A stretch of DNA of 43,706 nt from Enhygromyxa salina (GTDB lineage Bacteria > Myxococcota_A > Polyangia > Nannocystales > Nannocystaceae). The stretch covers positions 1 through 43,706 of the forward strand of contig NZ_JMCC02000106.1 in assembly GCF_000737335.2 (NCBI RefSeq). The letters are read 5' to 3'. Within the stretch, counting starts at the first letter, position 1, and the number at the start of each line of letters is the position of its first letter. Both the position numbers and the translations under genes were made by a program. Shown piece after piece: positions 24,830 to 33,263 of the stretch. Below the pieces are notes generated by a model. That model was not told where the DNA came from. It saw nothing but the letters and a program-made list of their open reading frames with translations, and made no database searches.

Positions 24830-26308
24830 ATGTCCGTGGCCGACCCGCTCTCGATGTCCGCCCTCGAGCTCGCCGCTGCGATCCGAAGCCGGCGGCTGAG
24901 CGCGCGCGAGGCCGTGGGCGCCCACGTCGACCACGCGCGGGCGGTCAACCCCACCCTCAACGCGATCGTGGTGGATCGCTACGAGGCGGCGCTGCACGAG
25001 GCCGAGCTGGCCGACGCGCGCCTCGAGCGGGCGGGCGCAGACGTCGAAGCTCTGCCGCCGCTGCTTGGGGTTCCATGCACAATCAAGGAGTCCTTCGCCT
25101 ACGCCGGCTTGCCGAACAGCTCGGGGCTGCTGCGGCGCCGCGACGTGATCGCCAGTGAAGACGCGACCACGGTCGCGCGGCTCAAGCAGGCCGGGGCGAT
25201 CTGCATCGGGCTGACCAACGTGTCCGAGCTGTGCATGTGGATGGAGAGCAACAACCGGGTCTACGGTCGGTCCAACAACCCCTACGATCCGCGCTGCATC
25301 GTTGGCGGCAGCTCGGGTGGCGAGGGGGCGATCGTGGGCGCTGGCGCCTCGCCGTTTGGGCTTGGGGCAGACATCGGCGGCTCGATCCGCATGCCCGCGT
25401 TCTTCTGCGGCGTGTTCGGCCACAAGTCTACCGGCGGGCTCGTGCCGGGCACGGGCATGCATCCGCTGTCCGAGAACGAGGCGCTGCGCTACCTCGCAAC
25501 CGGACCGATCACCCGCCGGGCCACGGATCTGATGCCCTTGCTGCGGATCCTCGCGGGGCCAGATGGCCACGACCACGGCGTGATGCCGCTCGAGCTGCGT
25601 GACCCCGAGTCGGTCGATCTGGGCGCGCTCGAGGTGTCTGTCGTCGAGGACAACGGCAAGACCCCCGTTGACCACGAGCTGCTCGAGTCGCTCGAGCAGG
25701 CCGCGGACATCCTCGAGGGGCTTGGCGCCAAGGTCCAGCGTCGGCGCATGCCGGAGCTTGGCCGCGGGTTTGATCTGTGGTCCTCGGCGATGGCGCTGGC
25801 CGCGGACACACCCTTTCGGGAGCTGCTTGGTGAGGGGCAGGCGATCCCGGTCGGGCGCGAGCTGCTGCGCTGGGTGTTTGGTCGTTCGCAGCACACCTTG
25901 CCCGCGCTGGTGCTCGCGGCGGTCGAGGACTTCCGCCCGATCATCCCCGCGATCGAGGAGCAGCGCCGGCTGGTCGCAGAGGCCATGGCCCTGCGCGCGC
26001 AGATCGACGCGCAGCTGGGCGCGCGCGGCGTGCTGCTGTTTCCGACCCACCCCCGCCCAGCGCCGCGCCACTACGCTCCGCTGCTGCGGCCCTTCGATTG
26101 GGTCTACACTGCGATCTTCAACGTCATGGAGCTGCCCGTCACACAAGTGCCCATGGGGCTGAGCCAAGCCGGGCTGCCGCTGGGGCTGCAGGTCGTGGGT
26201 GGCAGCGGCAACGATCACGTGACGATCGCGGCCGCGTGCGCGCTCGAGCGTGAGCACGGCGGCTGGGTGCGGCCGCCTGCAGGTCCCGCCGTGGGGAGCT
26301 TGGCGTGA
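24830..26308 (+). CDS. Amidase-signature family hydrolase
   Basis: 492 residues from ATG 24830 (MSVADPLSMSALELAAAIRS), where the typical amidase N-terminus begins. The Ser-cisSer-Lys triad is visible: K86 in GVPCTIKESFA, the cis-serine in GGSSGGEGA (161-162) and the nucleophile S185 in LGADIGGSIRMPA. It contains the FGHKSTGGLVPGTG and LPVTQVPMGLSQAGLPLGLQVVG segments of the fatty-acid-amide-hydrolase-like branch. It hydrolyses an amide bond in an unknown substrate. No gatB/gatC genes are near, so it is not a GatA. The next gene overlaps its stop by 4 bp. Confidence 0.9.
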   Translation: MSVADPLSMSALELAAAIRSRRLSAREAVGAHVDHARAVNPTLNAIVVDRYEAALHEAELADARLERAGADVEALPPLLGVPCTIKESFAYAGLPNSSGLLRRRDVIASEDATTVARLKQAGAICIGLTNVSELCMWMESNNRVYGRSNNPYDPRCIVGGSSGGEGAIVGAGASPFGLGADIGGSIRMPAFFCGVFGHKSTGGLVPGTGMHPLSENEALRYLATGPITRRATDLMPLLRILAGPDGHDHGVMPLELRDPESVDLGALEVSVVEDNGKTPVDHELLESLEQAADILEGLGAKVQRRRMPELGRGFDLWSSAMALAADTPFRELLGEGQAIPVGRELLRWVFGRSQHTLPALVLAAVEDFRPIIPAIEEQRRLVAEAMALRAQIDAQLGARGVLLFPTHPRPAPRHYAPLLRPFDWVYTAIFNVMELPVTQVPMGLSQAGLPLGLQVVGGSGNDHVTIAAACALEREHGGWVRPPAGPAVGSLA

Positions 26309-26676
26309 GCGAAGCACCGCGACGCGCCTGGCCAGCGATGCTGTGCCTGGGCCTGATCACGCTGGTGCTCGTTGGGGCGCCGTGGGCCTTCAAGTTGTTC
26401 AGCGCACCAGCGATCGGCCAGCCCTGTGGCGGCGGCTTTGACTGTGAGGCGCTCGATGGCCGCTGCGTCGTCGGTGAGAAGGGCAGCTACTGCACGGTCG
26501 TCTGCGAGGCGGACGAGGACTGCCCCGGCGGCGGCTACTGCGGGCTGCCGCCGCACGACACGTGGCGGCTGTGGTTCGCCGCGAGCCCAATGAGCGAGCG
26601 CGTGTGCGTGCCGCATGACACGAAGAAGCCTCGGCCCAAGCCAGCCCCCAAGCCAATCCCCAAACCAGGCAAGTAG
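26305..26676 (+). CDS. Small Cys-rich single-pass membrane protein
   Basis: 123 residues starting at GTG 26305, overlapping the amidase stop in a GTGA junction, so co-translated. A membrane helix (WPAMLCLGLITLVLVGAPWAFKL) is followed by an extracytoplasmic Cys-rich segment of about 60 residues (CGGGFDCEALDGRCVVGEKG, YCTVVCEADEDCPGGGYC) resembling small disulfide-rich Dickkopf-type modules of myxobacteria. The tail is Lys/Pro-rich (RPKPAPKPIPKPGK). Function unknown; the operon links it to the amidase. Confidence 0.75.
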   Translation: MSEAPRRAWPAMLCLGLITLVLVGAPWAFKLFSAPAIGQPCGGGFDCEALDGRCVVGEKGSYCTVVCEADEDCPGGGYCGLPPHDTWRLWFAASPMSERVCVPHDTKKPRPKPAPKPIPKPGK

Positions 26677-26691
26677 CTTGTCAGGGGCCCG

Positions 26692-27735
26692 TCACGCCTG
26701 GCGCAGCTCGGTGAGCAGCTCGCGGTAGCGCTGCCAGCGAGCGGGCGCGAGCCGACCCTCGGCGACGGCGGCCTTGATCGCGCAGTCGGGCTCTGCGTCG
26801 TGGCGGCAGTCGTTGAACCGACACGCGCCTTGGTACTGATGCAGCTCGGTGAAGCCGGGGAAGAACGCGGCCAGCTGCGCCACGCTGATGTCGACCAAGC
26901 CAAAGTCGCGAAACCCCGGCGTGTCGATCAGCTCGCCGCCATCGGGCAGGCGGTGCAGCGTGGCCGTGGTCGTGGTGTGGCGGCCGAGCCCGGAGTAGCT
27001 GTTGATCTCGCCCACGGGCAGGGCGAGCTCGGGGAGCAGGGTGTTGACCAGCGAGCTCTTGCCAACCCCCGAGGTCCCGACGAACGCGGCGCGCCGTGGT
27101 CGAGCGACGGCCTGATCGGCAGGCTGATCGAGCGAGCGATTGGCGAAGAACGACCGCAGCTCCTGCAGACCACTAGCGAGCTCGGGTGCGTCGGCGTGCT
27201 TGGCACAGACCACGAACACGGGGATGTCGAGGCCGCCGGGGCCGTCGATCCAGGTCTCGCGCACGCGGGCGACCAGCTCCTCGGTCGCGGGCAGATCCGC
27301 CTTGTTGATGACCAAGAACGGCTCGATGTTGGCGGCCAGGGCCGAGATCAGGGCCCGATCCACGAAGCCCGAAGGCGACGCGGGCACGGCCGCGACCACG
27401 ATCCCGAGCACGTCGAGGTTGGCGGCGACGACGTGGGTGCGACCCATCGCGTCGCGCCGCCGCAGCTCGGTGTCTCGCGCGAGCCGATGCAGGCGCTCGC
27501 CCACGACGTCGACGCGGTCACCGACGACGTGACCCGAACGCCGACGGACCTTGACCGAGCGACGCTCACCCGACGCGAGCCGGATGTCGACCGCGACGCC
27601 AAAGTGCGCGACGAGGGTCCCAGTCTCGATCTCGCTCGCCGGTGCGCCCTGGGTCTGGGGATCGATCTCGCTCGTGCGCCAGGCTTGCGCTTGCGTGGTC
27701 CGAGCTTGGCGCCGCTTGCTCTGTCGTGCCGTCAA
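26692..27735 (-). CDS. rsgA: Ribosome small-subunit-dependent GTPase RsgA
   Basis: Late 30S assembly GTPase. The circularly permuted GTPase motifs are in order: VINKADLP (G4), VVCAKHAD (G5), GTSGVGKSSLVN (G1) and DTPGFRDFG (G3). A zinc-binding C-terminal CRFNDCRHDAEPDC (Cys/His ligands) follows, as in RsgA. The N-terminal OB fold is represented by GVAVDIRLASGERRSVKVRRRSGHVVGDRV. The start is uncertain: TTG 27735 gives 347 residues beginning MTARQSKRRQ; the frame remains open to ATG 27828, and no clear ribosome-binding site decides. Its stop is 15 bp from the convergent small membrane protein gene. Housekeeping gene. Confidence 0.92.
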   Translation of the reverse strand: MTARQSKRRQARTTQAQAWRTSEIDPQTQGAPASEIETGTLVAHFGVAVDIRLASGERRSVKVRRRSGHVVGDRVDVVGERLHRLARDTELRRRDAMGRTHVVAANLDVLGIVVAAVPASPSGFVDRALISALAANIEPFLVINKADLPATEELVARVRETWIDGPGGLDIPVFVVCAKHADAPELASGLQELRSFFANRSLDQPADQAVARPRRAAFVGTSGVGKSSLVNTLLPELALPVGEINSYSGLGRHTTTTATLHRLPDGGELIDTPGFRDFGLVDISVAQLAAFFPGFTELHQYQGACRFNDCRHDAEPDCAIKAAVAEGRLAPARWQRYRELLTELRQA

Positions 27736-27805
27736 CGGGGCCGCAGTATAGAGCACAGATTGGCGGCCTCCCACCCGGGGCCCAGCTATGCCACCCGGGG
27801 GGTCC

Positions 27806-29560
27806 CTATGGAATCGGAGCGCTGGCAAGGTACGCGCCGCTGTGCAGCGCGTTCTGAAGGCCGAGCACGACCTCGGCGGGTGCGGAGCCGTCGGTGGCGC
27901 CGTGGATCAAGCCGGTCAGACCCGTCTGGGTGCCGTACCACAAGATCACCTGATCACCCTTGGGGCTGACGCGCGGGCTGTGGTCCAGGGTGATGCCTTG
28001 CGCGCTCTCGACGTCGGGGAGCGCGACCTCGACGGTGGCGCCCGAGGGATCGCCGAACGCCGCGACGTAGAGCTTGGTGGCCCCGCTCTGGATGCCCGCG
28101 ACGGCGAGCTGGCTGCCATCGGCCGACCACCCGTAGCCAGCGTTGTCGTTGGGGGTGGAGTCGAAGTAGCCCAGCGCTTGATCGACGCGGACCTCGACGG
28201 GTTGGTCCGCGCTCAAGTCGACGTAGTTGATGTAGCTCAGGTTTGCGGTCTGCGAGCGGTAGGTGAGCAGCTGCAGGTCTTGGTTGAAAGAGATGTCTTC
28301 GAACTCGGTGCCCGGTGGGTTGTCCGCGAGCTCGAGCCGCTCGACGACCATGCCATCTTCGAAGGTGACCAGCGCGATGCCGACGGTCTTGGGGTCCGAG
28401 AGCATCGTGTTGGTGTAGGCGTACCAGATCCGGCCTTGGGCATCGAAGCCGTGACCGATCGTGGTTGGGCCGCCGGGTAGCAGCAGGTTGGTCATCGCGT
28501 TCGCGCCCGGCTCGGTGATCAGATGCGGCAGCTCGAACGACGTGGGCCCGGTGAACTCGATCAGCCGCAGCTCGCGATAGCCGTTCGCGCCGTTGGTGCT
28601 GACCAGCATCTGGGTGTTGTCATCCGAGACCACGATCGACGAGATGTGGCCAAGCGAGGGCGCGAGGTTGACCGGCGGCGCGGTTGGATCCGCGAGCGAC
28701 ACACCGAGCGGGCTGAGCACGTTGACCTCGATCTCCTCGCGGTACACGAGCCGCTGGTCGTCGAGGTGGGTGAACATGAACGCCGGGACGTTGGTGGCGG
28801 GGACGCCCTCGAAGGTCAGGTGGTCGATGAAGATCGACTCACTCAGCTGCGGGTGCAGGGGCAGCAGGTACAGCTGCCACACGTCGTTTGGTTCAACGTC
28901 GATCAGCACGGCCGCGTGGCTCGAGTCGGGGCTGCGGGCCAGGACCAGCGCGGAGCCGCCGGGGTCGAGCGGCGGGGTGATGTCGAACGACGACGTGAGC
29001 GCGCCCTCGGCGTCGTAGCTGCACCACAGCAGCAGATTGGGGCCCACGTTGGGATCCTCTGTCACGCTCATCAACGCGTTGGCCCCTTCGTCTCCAAACC
29101 ACATGCTGTGCAGCCAATTGCCATCTTGCTGGACCAACGGCGAGAGCTTGAACACGCCCTGCGGGTCCACGCGCAGCTGGTAGATGTCGCCGTCGTGGCT
29201 GACGGCCTCGGCCCCAAACGGCGTCGCTCCAAACACGCCAGCGAGCGCGGTCCCGGTTGCGATGTACTCGGGCTCGGGCACGGCGTGTGGATCGTTGAGC
29301 TCGAGGGCGACCAGCACCGAGTCGTGCGAGCCCGCCGCGACGTAGCGCAGCTGCTCGACGTCTTCGGGGTCGCCGGTCTCGGTCTCGTCTGTGTCGCTGG
29401 TGTCGGTCTCGGTCTCGTCTGTGTCGCTGGTGTCGGTGTCGGTTGAGGTCGACGTGGAGTTCGGGCCCGAGTAGCCGAGGCTCTCGTCCACGTTGGAGTT
29501 GTCCGAGCAAGCCGCGACCGTGAGGCAAATTAATAAAGATGACAGCGACGCGCGAACCAT
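27806..29560 (-). CDS. Beta-propeller (TolB/WD40-like) lipoprotein
   Basis: 584 residues from ATG 29560 (MVRASLSS). The signal peptide ends at LTVAAC. A Ser/Thr/Asp/Glu linker with repeats of DTDTSDTDETET follows. The rest is beta-rich, with repeated blocks such as YQLRVDPQGVFKLSPL, ALVLARSPDSSHAAVLI, ISSIVVSDDNTQMLVS, GYGWSADGSQLAVAG and HSPRVSPKGDQVILWY. These are TolB-type propeller blades in which a S/D-x-D-G/N turn precedes a strand. No catalytic residues are visible. Probably surface-exposed, binding role unknown. It lies 61 bp downstream of argG on the same strand. Confidence 0.82.
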   Translation of the reverse strand: MVRASLSSLLICLTVAACSDNSNVDESLGYSGPNSTSTSTDTDTSDTDETETDTSDTDETETGDPEDVEQLRYVAAGSHDSVLVALELNDPHAVPEPEYIATGTALAGVFGATPFGAEAVSHDGDIYQLRVDPQGVFKLSPLVQQDGNWLHSMWFGDEGANALMSVTEDPNVGPNLLLWCSYDAEGALTSSFDITPPLDPGGSALVLARSPDSSHAAVLIDVEPNDVWQLYLLPLHPQLSESIFIDHLTFEGVPATNVPAFMFTHLDDQRLVYREEIEVNVLSPLGVSLADPTAPPVNLAPSLGHISSIVVSDDNTQMLVSTNGANGYRELRLIEFTGPTSFELPHLITEPGANAMTNLLLPGGPTTIGHGFDAQGRIWYAYTNTMLSDPKTVGIALVTFEDGMVVERLELADNPPGTEFEDISFNQDLQLLTYRSQTANLSYINYVDLSADQPVEVRVDQALGYFDSTPNDNAGYGWSADGSQLAVAGIQSGATKLYVAAFGDPSGATVEVALPDVESAQGITLDHSPRVSPKGDQVILWYGTQTGLTGLIHGATDGSAPAEVVLGLQNALHSGAYLASAPIP

Positions 29561-29621
29561 GGCGCCATCATATCGCAACCCTCGACGCCAAGACTGGCGC
29601 GCGCGCGGCCTGACCGTGGTC

Positions 29622-30854
29622 TCAGTCGACGATCTGGCCGGCGCTCGCGAGCGCGATGGCCTCGACCCGCTGGACCTCGACGAAGCCCTGCGAGCTGACC
29701 GGGTTGAGCCCGTCGCTGGCCTCCATCGAGGCGTCGGCTGGGTTGTAGAGCGAGTGCGGGCAGTCGCGCAGGGCCTTGAAGAACACGTTGCCCTTGTACA
29801 GGCCCAGCTCGACGGTCGCGCTGGCGTACTCGGCGAGCACGTCGACGGCGGCCAGGATCGCGCGCGCCTGCGGATCGTAGAGGCGCCCGTCGTAGATCTG
29901 CTGCGCGTAGTTTTGCGACATGGTGTGGAACAGCTGGGTCGAGCGGCGATCCATCACAGCCTGGTAGACCGAGCGCAGCCCAGTGCCGAGCAGCTCGAGA
30001 CCTGGGGCCTCGTACACGCCGCGGCTCTTGGTGCCGATGATCCGGTTCTCGAGGGCGTTGCGCATGCCGATGCCGTTGCGCCCGCCGATCTCGTTGGCCT
30101 TGTACATGCACTGCAGTGGGTCCAGCGACTCACCATTGATCGCCACGCAGTCGCCCTTGTCGAACTTTAGCGTGACGGTCTCGACGGCCTCGGGGGCGGA
30201 CTGGGGCCACACGCACATGAGCGGCTCGACGATGCTCATGGGGGTCTCGAGATCCTCGAGGTCCTCGGCCTCGTGCGAGAGCCCAGCGAGGTTGGCGTCG
30301 GTCGAGTAGCGCTTGCGCGGGCCAACGTCGACCTCGATCCCCTGCGTGGCGAGGAACTCGATCATCTGCTTGCGCCCCGGAAATTGCTCGAGCAGCCCGG
30401 GGTCGCGCCACGGCGCGTAGACCTTCATGGTCGGGGCCAGCACGTTGGTGTAGCGCTCGAAGCGGAGCTGATCGTTGCCGCGGCCGGTCGCGCCGTGGGC
30501 GAGCACCGTGCACCCGCGATCCCGCATCGGGCCAAGCAGGCCGTGAACCGTGACCGCGCGGGCGATGCCGGTCGTGTTCCAGTAGCCGCCGTCGTACATC
30601 GCCTGGGTTCGGATCATGCGGAAGCACGCGCGGGCCATGTCGTGCTTGAGATCGACGATCACCGTCTCGACGCCGGTCGGGCGCATCTTCTCGCGCACGT
30701 GTTCGATGTCGCTCTCGTCGGGCTGCGCGAGGTCAGCCACGAAGGCGATGCACTCGACGCCGGCTTGCTTGAGCCGGGTGGCCACTGTCTTGCTATCGAG
30801 CCCGCCCGAGACGCAGATCCCGACTTTTTTTCCCTCGAGTTGATGGAGCAGCAC
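29622..30854 (-). CDS. argG: Argininosuccinate synthase
   Basis: Joins citrulline and aspartate using ATP in arginine biosynthesis; cytoplasmic. 410 residues from GTG 30854 (MLLHQLEGKKVGICVSGGLDS). The frame is open upstream into the divergent regulator, but the family start matches here. The PP-loop ATP site is SGGLDS (residues 16-21). Further conserved blocks are AHGATGRGNDQLRFE, APWRDPGLLEQFPGRKQMIEF, KRYSTDANLAGLSHEAEDLE and GVYEAPGLELL. No other arginine genes are in the window, so it is an isolated arg gene. It is divergent from tetR with a 171-bp gap that contains TTTGCGGAATTTTGCGG-like direct repeats (30898-30915). Confidence 0.95.
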   Translation of the reverse strand: MLLHQLEGKKVGICVSGGLDSKTVATRLKQAGVECIAFVADLAQPDESDIEHVREKMRPTGVETVIVDLKHDMARACFRMIRTQAMYDGGYWNTTGIARAVTVHGLLGPMRDRGCTVLAHGATGRGNDQLRFERYTNVLAPTMKVYAPWRDPGLLEQFPGRKQMIEFLATQGIEVDVGPRKRYSTDANLAGLSHEAEDLEDLETPMSIVEPLMCVWPQSAPEAVETVTLKFDKGDCVAINGESLDPLQCMYKANEIGGRNGIGMRNALENRIIGTKSRGVYEAPGLELLGTGLRSVYQAVMDRRSTQLFHTMSQNYAQQIYDGRLYDPQARAILAAVDVLAEYASATVELGLYKGNVFFKALRDCPHSLYNPADASMEASDGLNPVSSQGFVEVQRVEAIALASAGQIVD

Positions 30855-30995
30855 GGCGCAGACGCTACATGGTGACCCGCATCCTTCCAAACCTGGATTT
30901 GCGGAATTTTGCGGTTTTGGGTGGGGTGTCCATGCAACTTTGTGCATATATGCGGAGATGGATGCATGACCTTGACGGGGGCTGGCGGCGGCTCT

Positions 30996-31027
30996 ATGAA
31001 CCGAATCCGAATTCAGGTTCGGTTCAT
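30996..31027. promoter_or_regulatory. Palindromic operator overlapping the tetR start
   Basis: ATGAACCGAA and TTCGGTTCAT form perfect 10-bp arms around a GAATTC core, a 32-bp dyad with two mismatched pairs next to the core. It covers the ATG of the TetR-family gene (31026). This is the size and placement expected of a TetR autoregulatory operator (inference). Confidence 0.75.
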
Positions 31028-31736
31028 GACGAGCGAGGGCAAAGCGCAGCCAGAGCTGCACGGCGGACCGCCGCGGCGGGCTGTCACAGGGACGGTGGCA
31101 GGGACTGTGACAGGGGCCGGGAAGCTTCGTCCCGCGCGCCAGCGCCGAAGCCAGCGCAGCCTCGAGCGGATCATCGAGGCGCTCGACGAGCTGCTCGAGG
31201 CCAAGACCTTCGAGGAGATCACCGTCAGCGAGGTCTGCAAGCAGGCCGGCGTCGCGGTGGGCACCTTTTACGATCGCGTTGGCAACAAGGACGCGCTGCT
31301 CGAGCACCTGCGCGCGCGCGTGTACGCAGAGATCGTCGCGCAGATCGATCGGGCGTTCGCCCGCGAGCGCTTCGTCGATCTCGAGCTGCGCGAGCTCCTG
31401 CAGATCAACGCGCGTGAGATGGTCGCCATGCACCGCACCCGGCGAGGGGCGATCCGGGCGATCATCGTCGAGGCCCGCCGCAGCGCAGCGTTCGCCGCCC
31501 ACGCTCGCCAGCTCAACGCCGCGTTGATGCAGCGCGTGACCGCGGCGTGGCTGAGCAAGCGCGCGGAGTTTCGCCCTGACAACCCGCAGCTGCTCGCCCG
31601 CTCGGCGTTCTTGATGGCCGCCGGGTTCCTGCGCGAGACCGTGATCTGGGGTGATCTGTGGCCCGGCGAGACCGACCCCGATCGGGTCGCCGCCGATCTC
31701 GAGCTCATGCTCACCAATTTTTTGTTGCCCGTCTGA
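31026..31736 (+). CDS. TetR-family transcriptional regulator
   Basis: 236 residues from ATG 31026 (MTSEGKAQPE); upstream in-frame ATGs lie inside the operator and promoter. A Gly/Thr/Arg-rich N-terminal extension of about 35 residues precedes the DNA-binding domain, in which FEEITVSEVCKQAGVAVGTFYDRVGNKDALLEHL is a classical TetR helix-turn-helix. The C-terminal ligand-binding helices include RELLQINAREMVAMHRTRRG and FLMAAGFLRETVIWGDLWPG. The ligand cannot be read from sequence. The Mpo1-like gene begins 16 bp downstream, so the regulator probably controls it and itself; it may also control argG (inference). Confidence 0.88.
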   Translation: MTSEGKAQPELHGGPPRRAVTGTVAGTVTGAGKLRPARQRRSQRSLERIIEALDELLEAKTFEEITVSEVCKQAGVAVGTFYDRVGNKDALLEHLRARVYAEIVAQIDRAFARERFVDLELRELLQINAREMVAMHRTRRGAIRAIIVEARRSAAFAAHARQLNAALMQRVTAAWLSKRAEFRPDNPQLLARSAFLMAAGFLRETVIWGDLWPGETDPDRVAADLELMLTNFLLPV

Positions 31737-31752
31737 CTGAAGGAGACCAACC

Positions 31753-32208
31753 ATGCGAACTGCACAAGAGTGGCTCGACGCCTACGGACAGAGTCATCAA
31801 AACCCGACCAACAAGACGATCCACTGGATCTGCATCCCTGCGATCGTGATGAGCATCTTTGGCCTGCTGGGCGCGGTGCCGAGCCCCTTCGAGTCGCCGT
31901 GGCTGCACTGGGGCACGCTGTTGGCGATCGGCGCGGTGGGCTACTACGCGCTGATCTCGATCCCGCTGGCGATCGGGATGGCCGCCGTCAGCGGCGTGAT
32001 GCTGCTGCTCGTGCAGGCCTTGGCAGCGCTGCCGATTCCGCTGTGGGCCAGCTCGTTGGGGATCTTCGTGGTCGCGTGGATCTTTCAATTCATCGGGCAC
32101 AAGATCGAAGGCCAAAAGCCGTCCTTCTTCGAGGATCTGCAGTTCTTGATGATCGGTCCGATGTGGCTGCTGGCGGCGCTCTACCGCCGAGCCGGCATTG
32201 GGTATTAG
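31753..32208 (+). CDS. Mpo1-like (DUF962) membrane protein
   Basis: 151 residues, four predicted membrane helices. The N-terminus MRTAQEWLDAYGQSHQNPTNKTIHWICIPAI matches the DUF962/Mpo1 signature, with the N-x(3)-HWxCxP block, and the end WIFQFIGHKIEGQKPSFFEDL carries the family HxxEGxxPA/S motif with a conserved histidine. Yeast Mpo1 is an iron-dependent 2-hydroxy-fatty-acid dioxygenase; bacterial members are uncharacterised. AAGGAG stands 8 nt before the ATG, a strong ribosome-binding site. It is probably co-transcribed with tetR, suggesting control of fatty-acid processing. Confidence 0.87.
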   Translation: MRTAQEWLDAYGQSHQNPTNKTIHWICIPAIVMSIFGLLGAVPSPFESPWLHWGTLLAIGAVGYYALISIPLAIGMAAVSGVMLLLVQALAALPIPLWASSLGIFVVAWIFQFIGHKIEGQKPSFFEDLQFLMIGPMWLLAALYRRAGIGY

Positions 32209-32311
32209 GCTGTACATGACCCCCACATAGACCTTGGACTTCGCCGACTGCAGCCGCTTCGCGTCTGGCATGTAGAGCTCTGCATGGGCATCGCCTCGCA
32301 GCCTGAGCGGG

Positions 32312-32538
32312 TGCGGGGTTCGATGTGCTGATCGGACAGCGCGCACGACCCGTGAGGGTCCCTCCGGGCACGGAGGGCTCAAGACGCTAATTTGCGTTGT
32401 CATGGATCGCTGTCGGCGAGGTTGGGCTGGTGGCTTCGGTCGGGCACTCGCAACGCCCTCTTATTGTGCCCGGAGGGACCCTCACGGGTCTTCTGTGCGC
32501 TTGTCGTCGTTCGAGACGGCGGCTACGCGCTCGGGATC
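32312..32538 (+). repeat. Left arm of large inverted repeat
   Basis: About 227 bp that is the reverse complement, with a low number of mismatches, of 32984-33210. It contains a 142-bp palindromic unit (32348-32489) whose 24-bp ends ACCCGTGAGGGTCCCTCCGG... and their complement are perfectly paired. The match between arms extends on both sides of the unit. Confidence 0.9.
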
Positions 32539-32671
32539 GGGCAGTTCTTGGTCAACCACTGCTCCGCTCGAGTGGGCGACCTTCCGCGCCTGCTGGCATC
32601 CACTGGTTCGCGGGCGTACCTCCGCACGCCTGGCTCCGGTTGCGAGCGGGTTGTCATCGGCGGCTTCTTGG

Positions 32672-32830
32672 GCGACGGGACGCGACGGGACGCGACGCGA
32701 CGGGACGCGACGCGATGGGACGGGACGCGACGCGATGGGACGCGACGGGACGCGACGGGACGCGACGCGACGGGACGGGACGGTACGGGACGGGACGGGA
32801 CGGGACGGGACGGGACGGGACGGGATGCGT
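32672..32830. repeat. Pentanucleotide tandem array (GGGAC/GCGAC)n
   Basis: Roughly 31 tandem 5-bp units, mainly GGGAC and GCGAC with occasional GCGAT and GGTAC. The left part alternates the two units and the right part is nearly pure GGGAC. It lies within the spacer of the large inverted repeat. It is open in several frames but is not credible coding sequence. Confidence 0.9.
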
Positions 32831-32983
32831 CGCCACGCCGCTGCACGCCGCTCGGATGCTCGCGTGCGACAGCGGCCGGGTCGACGTCGTGCTCGGGGAG
32901 CGCTGTCACTGCACCTGCGCGACCACCCGAGAGCATTCGAACGACCACCGCAACCAGCATTTGTTGGACCCCAAGACGCCCCT

Positions 32984-33210
32984 CGATCCCGAGCGCGTAG
33001 CCGCCGTCTCGAACGACGAGAAGCGCACAGAAGACCCGTGAGGGTCTCTCCGGGCACAATAAGAGGGCGTTGCGAGTGCGTCACCGAAGCCACAGCCCGA
33101 CCTTGCCAACAGCGATCCATGACAACGCAAATTAGCGTCTTGAGCCCTCCGTGCCCGGAGAGACCCTCACGGGTCGTGCGCGCTGTCCGATCAGCACATC
33201 AACCCCCGCA
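32984..33210 (-). repeat. Right arm of large inverted repeat
   Basis: Reverse-complement copy of 32312-32538. Its palindromic unit is 33034-33174, also with perfectly paired 24-bp ends. At one position of the unit stem both strands differ from the left copy (C-G in the left unit, T-A here), so each unit keeps a perfect stem. Confidence 0.9.
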
Positions 33211-33263
33211 GACCCCAATACACCGAATTTGGACAGCGGGGCGCCCGAGGACGAAGCGCCGGG

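Larger units (their letters stand above)
32209..33263. other. Gene-free region holding a large foldback repeat
   Basis: About 1.05 kb without a gene that I can support; open frames here are products of the repeats. A fragment on the minus strand (32209-32310) reads like protein sequence (DAHAELYMPDAKRLQSAKSK) and may be a gene remnant, but it could be chance. The region contains the inverted arms, palindromic units and pentanucleotide array listed separately. Confidence 0.6.

Noticed and set aside
24830..26308. GatA subunit of the tRNA amidotransferase
   Set aside because: No gatB or gatC nearby, and the sequence fits general amidase-signature hydrolases better.
28523..29446. Plus-strand open frame opposite the beta-propeller lipoprotein
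   Set aside because: Antisense shadow; its Val/Gly/Arg-rich product has no motif, while the minus frame has a signal peptide, lipobox and propeller repeats.
32672..32830. Possible CRISPR array
   Set aside because: Units are 5 bp with no spacers; it is a simple tandem repeat and no cas genes are present.
32654..32840. Long open frames giving RRDATRRDAT and SRPVPSRPVP repeats
   Set aside because: They arise from the pentanucleotide array, which stays open in several frames on both strands and has no start with a ribosome-binding site.
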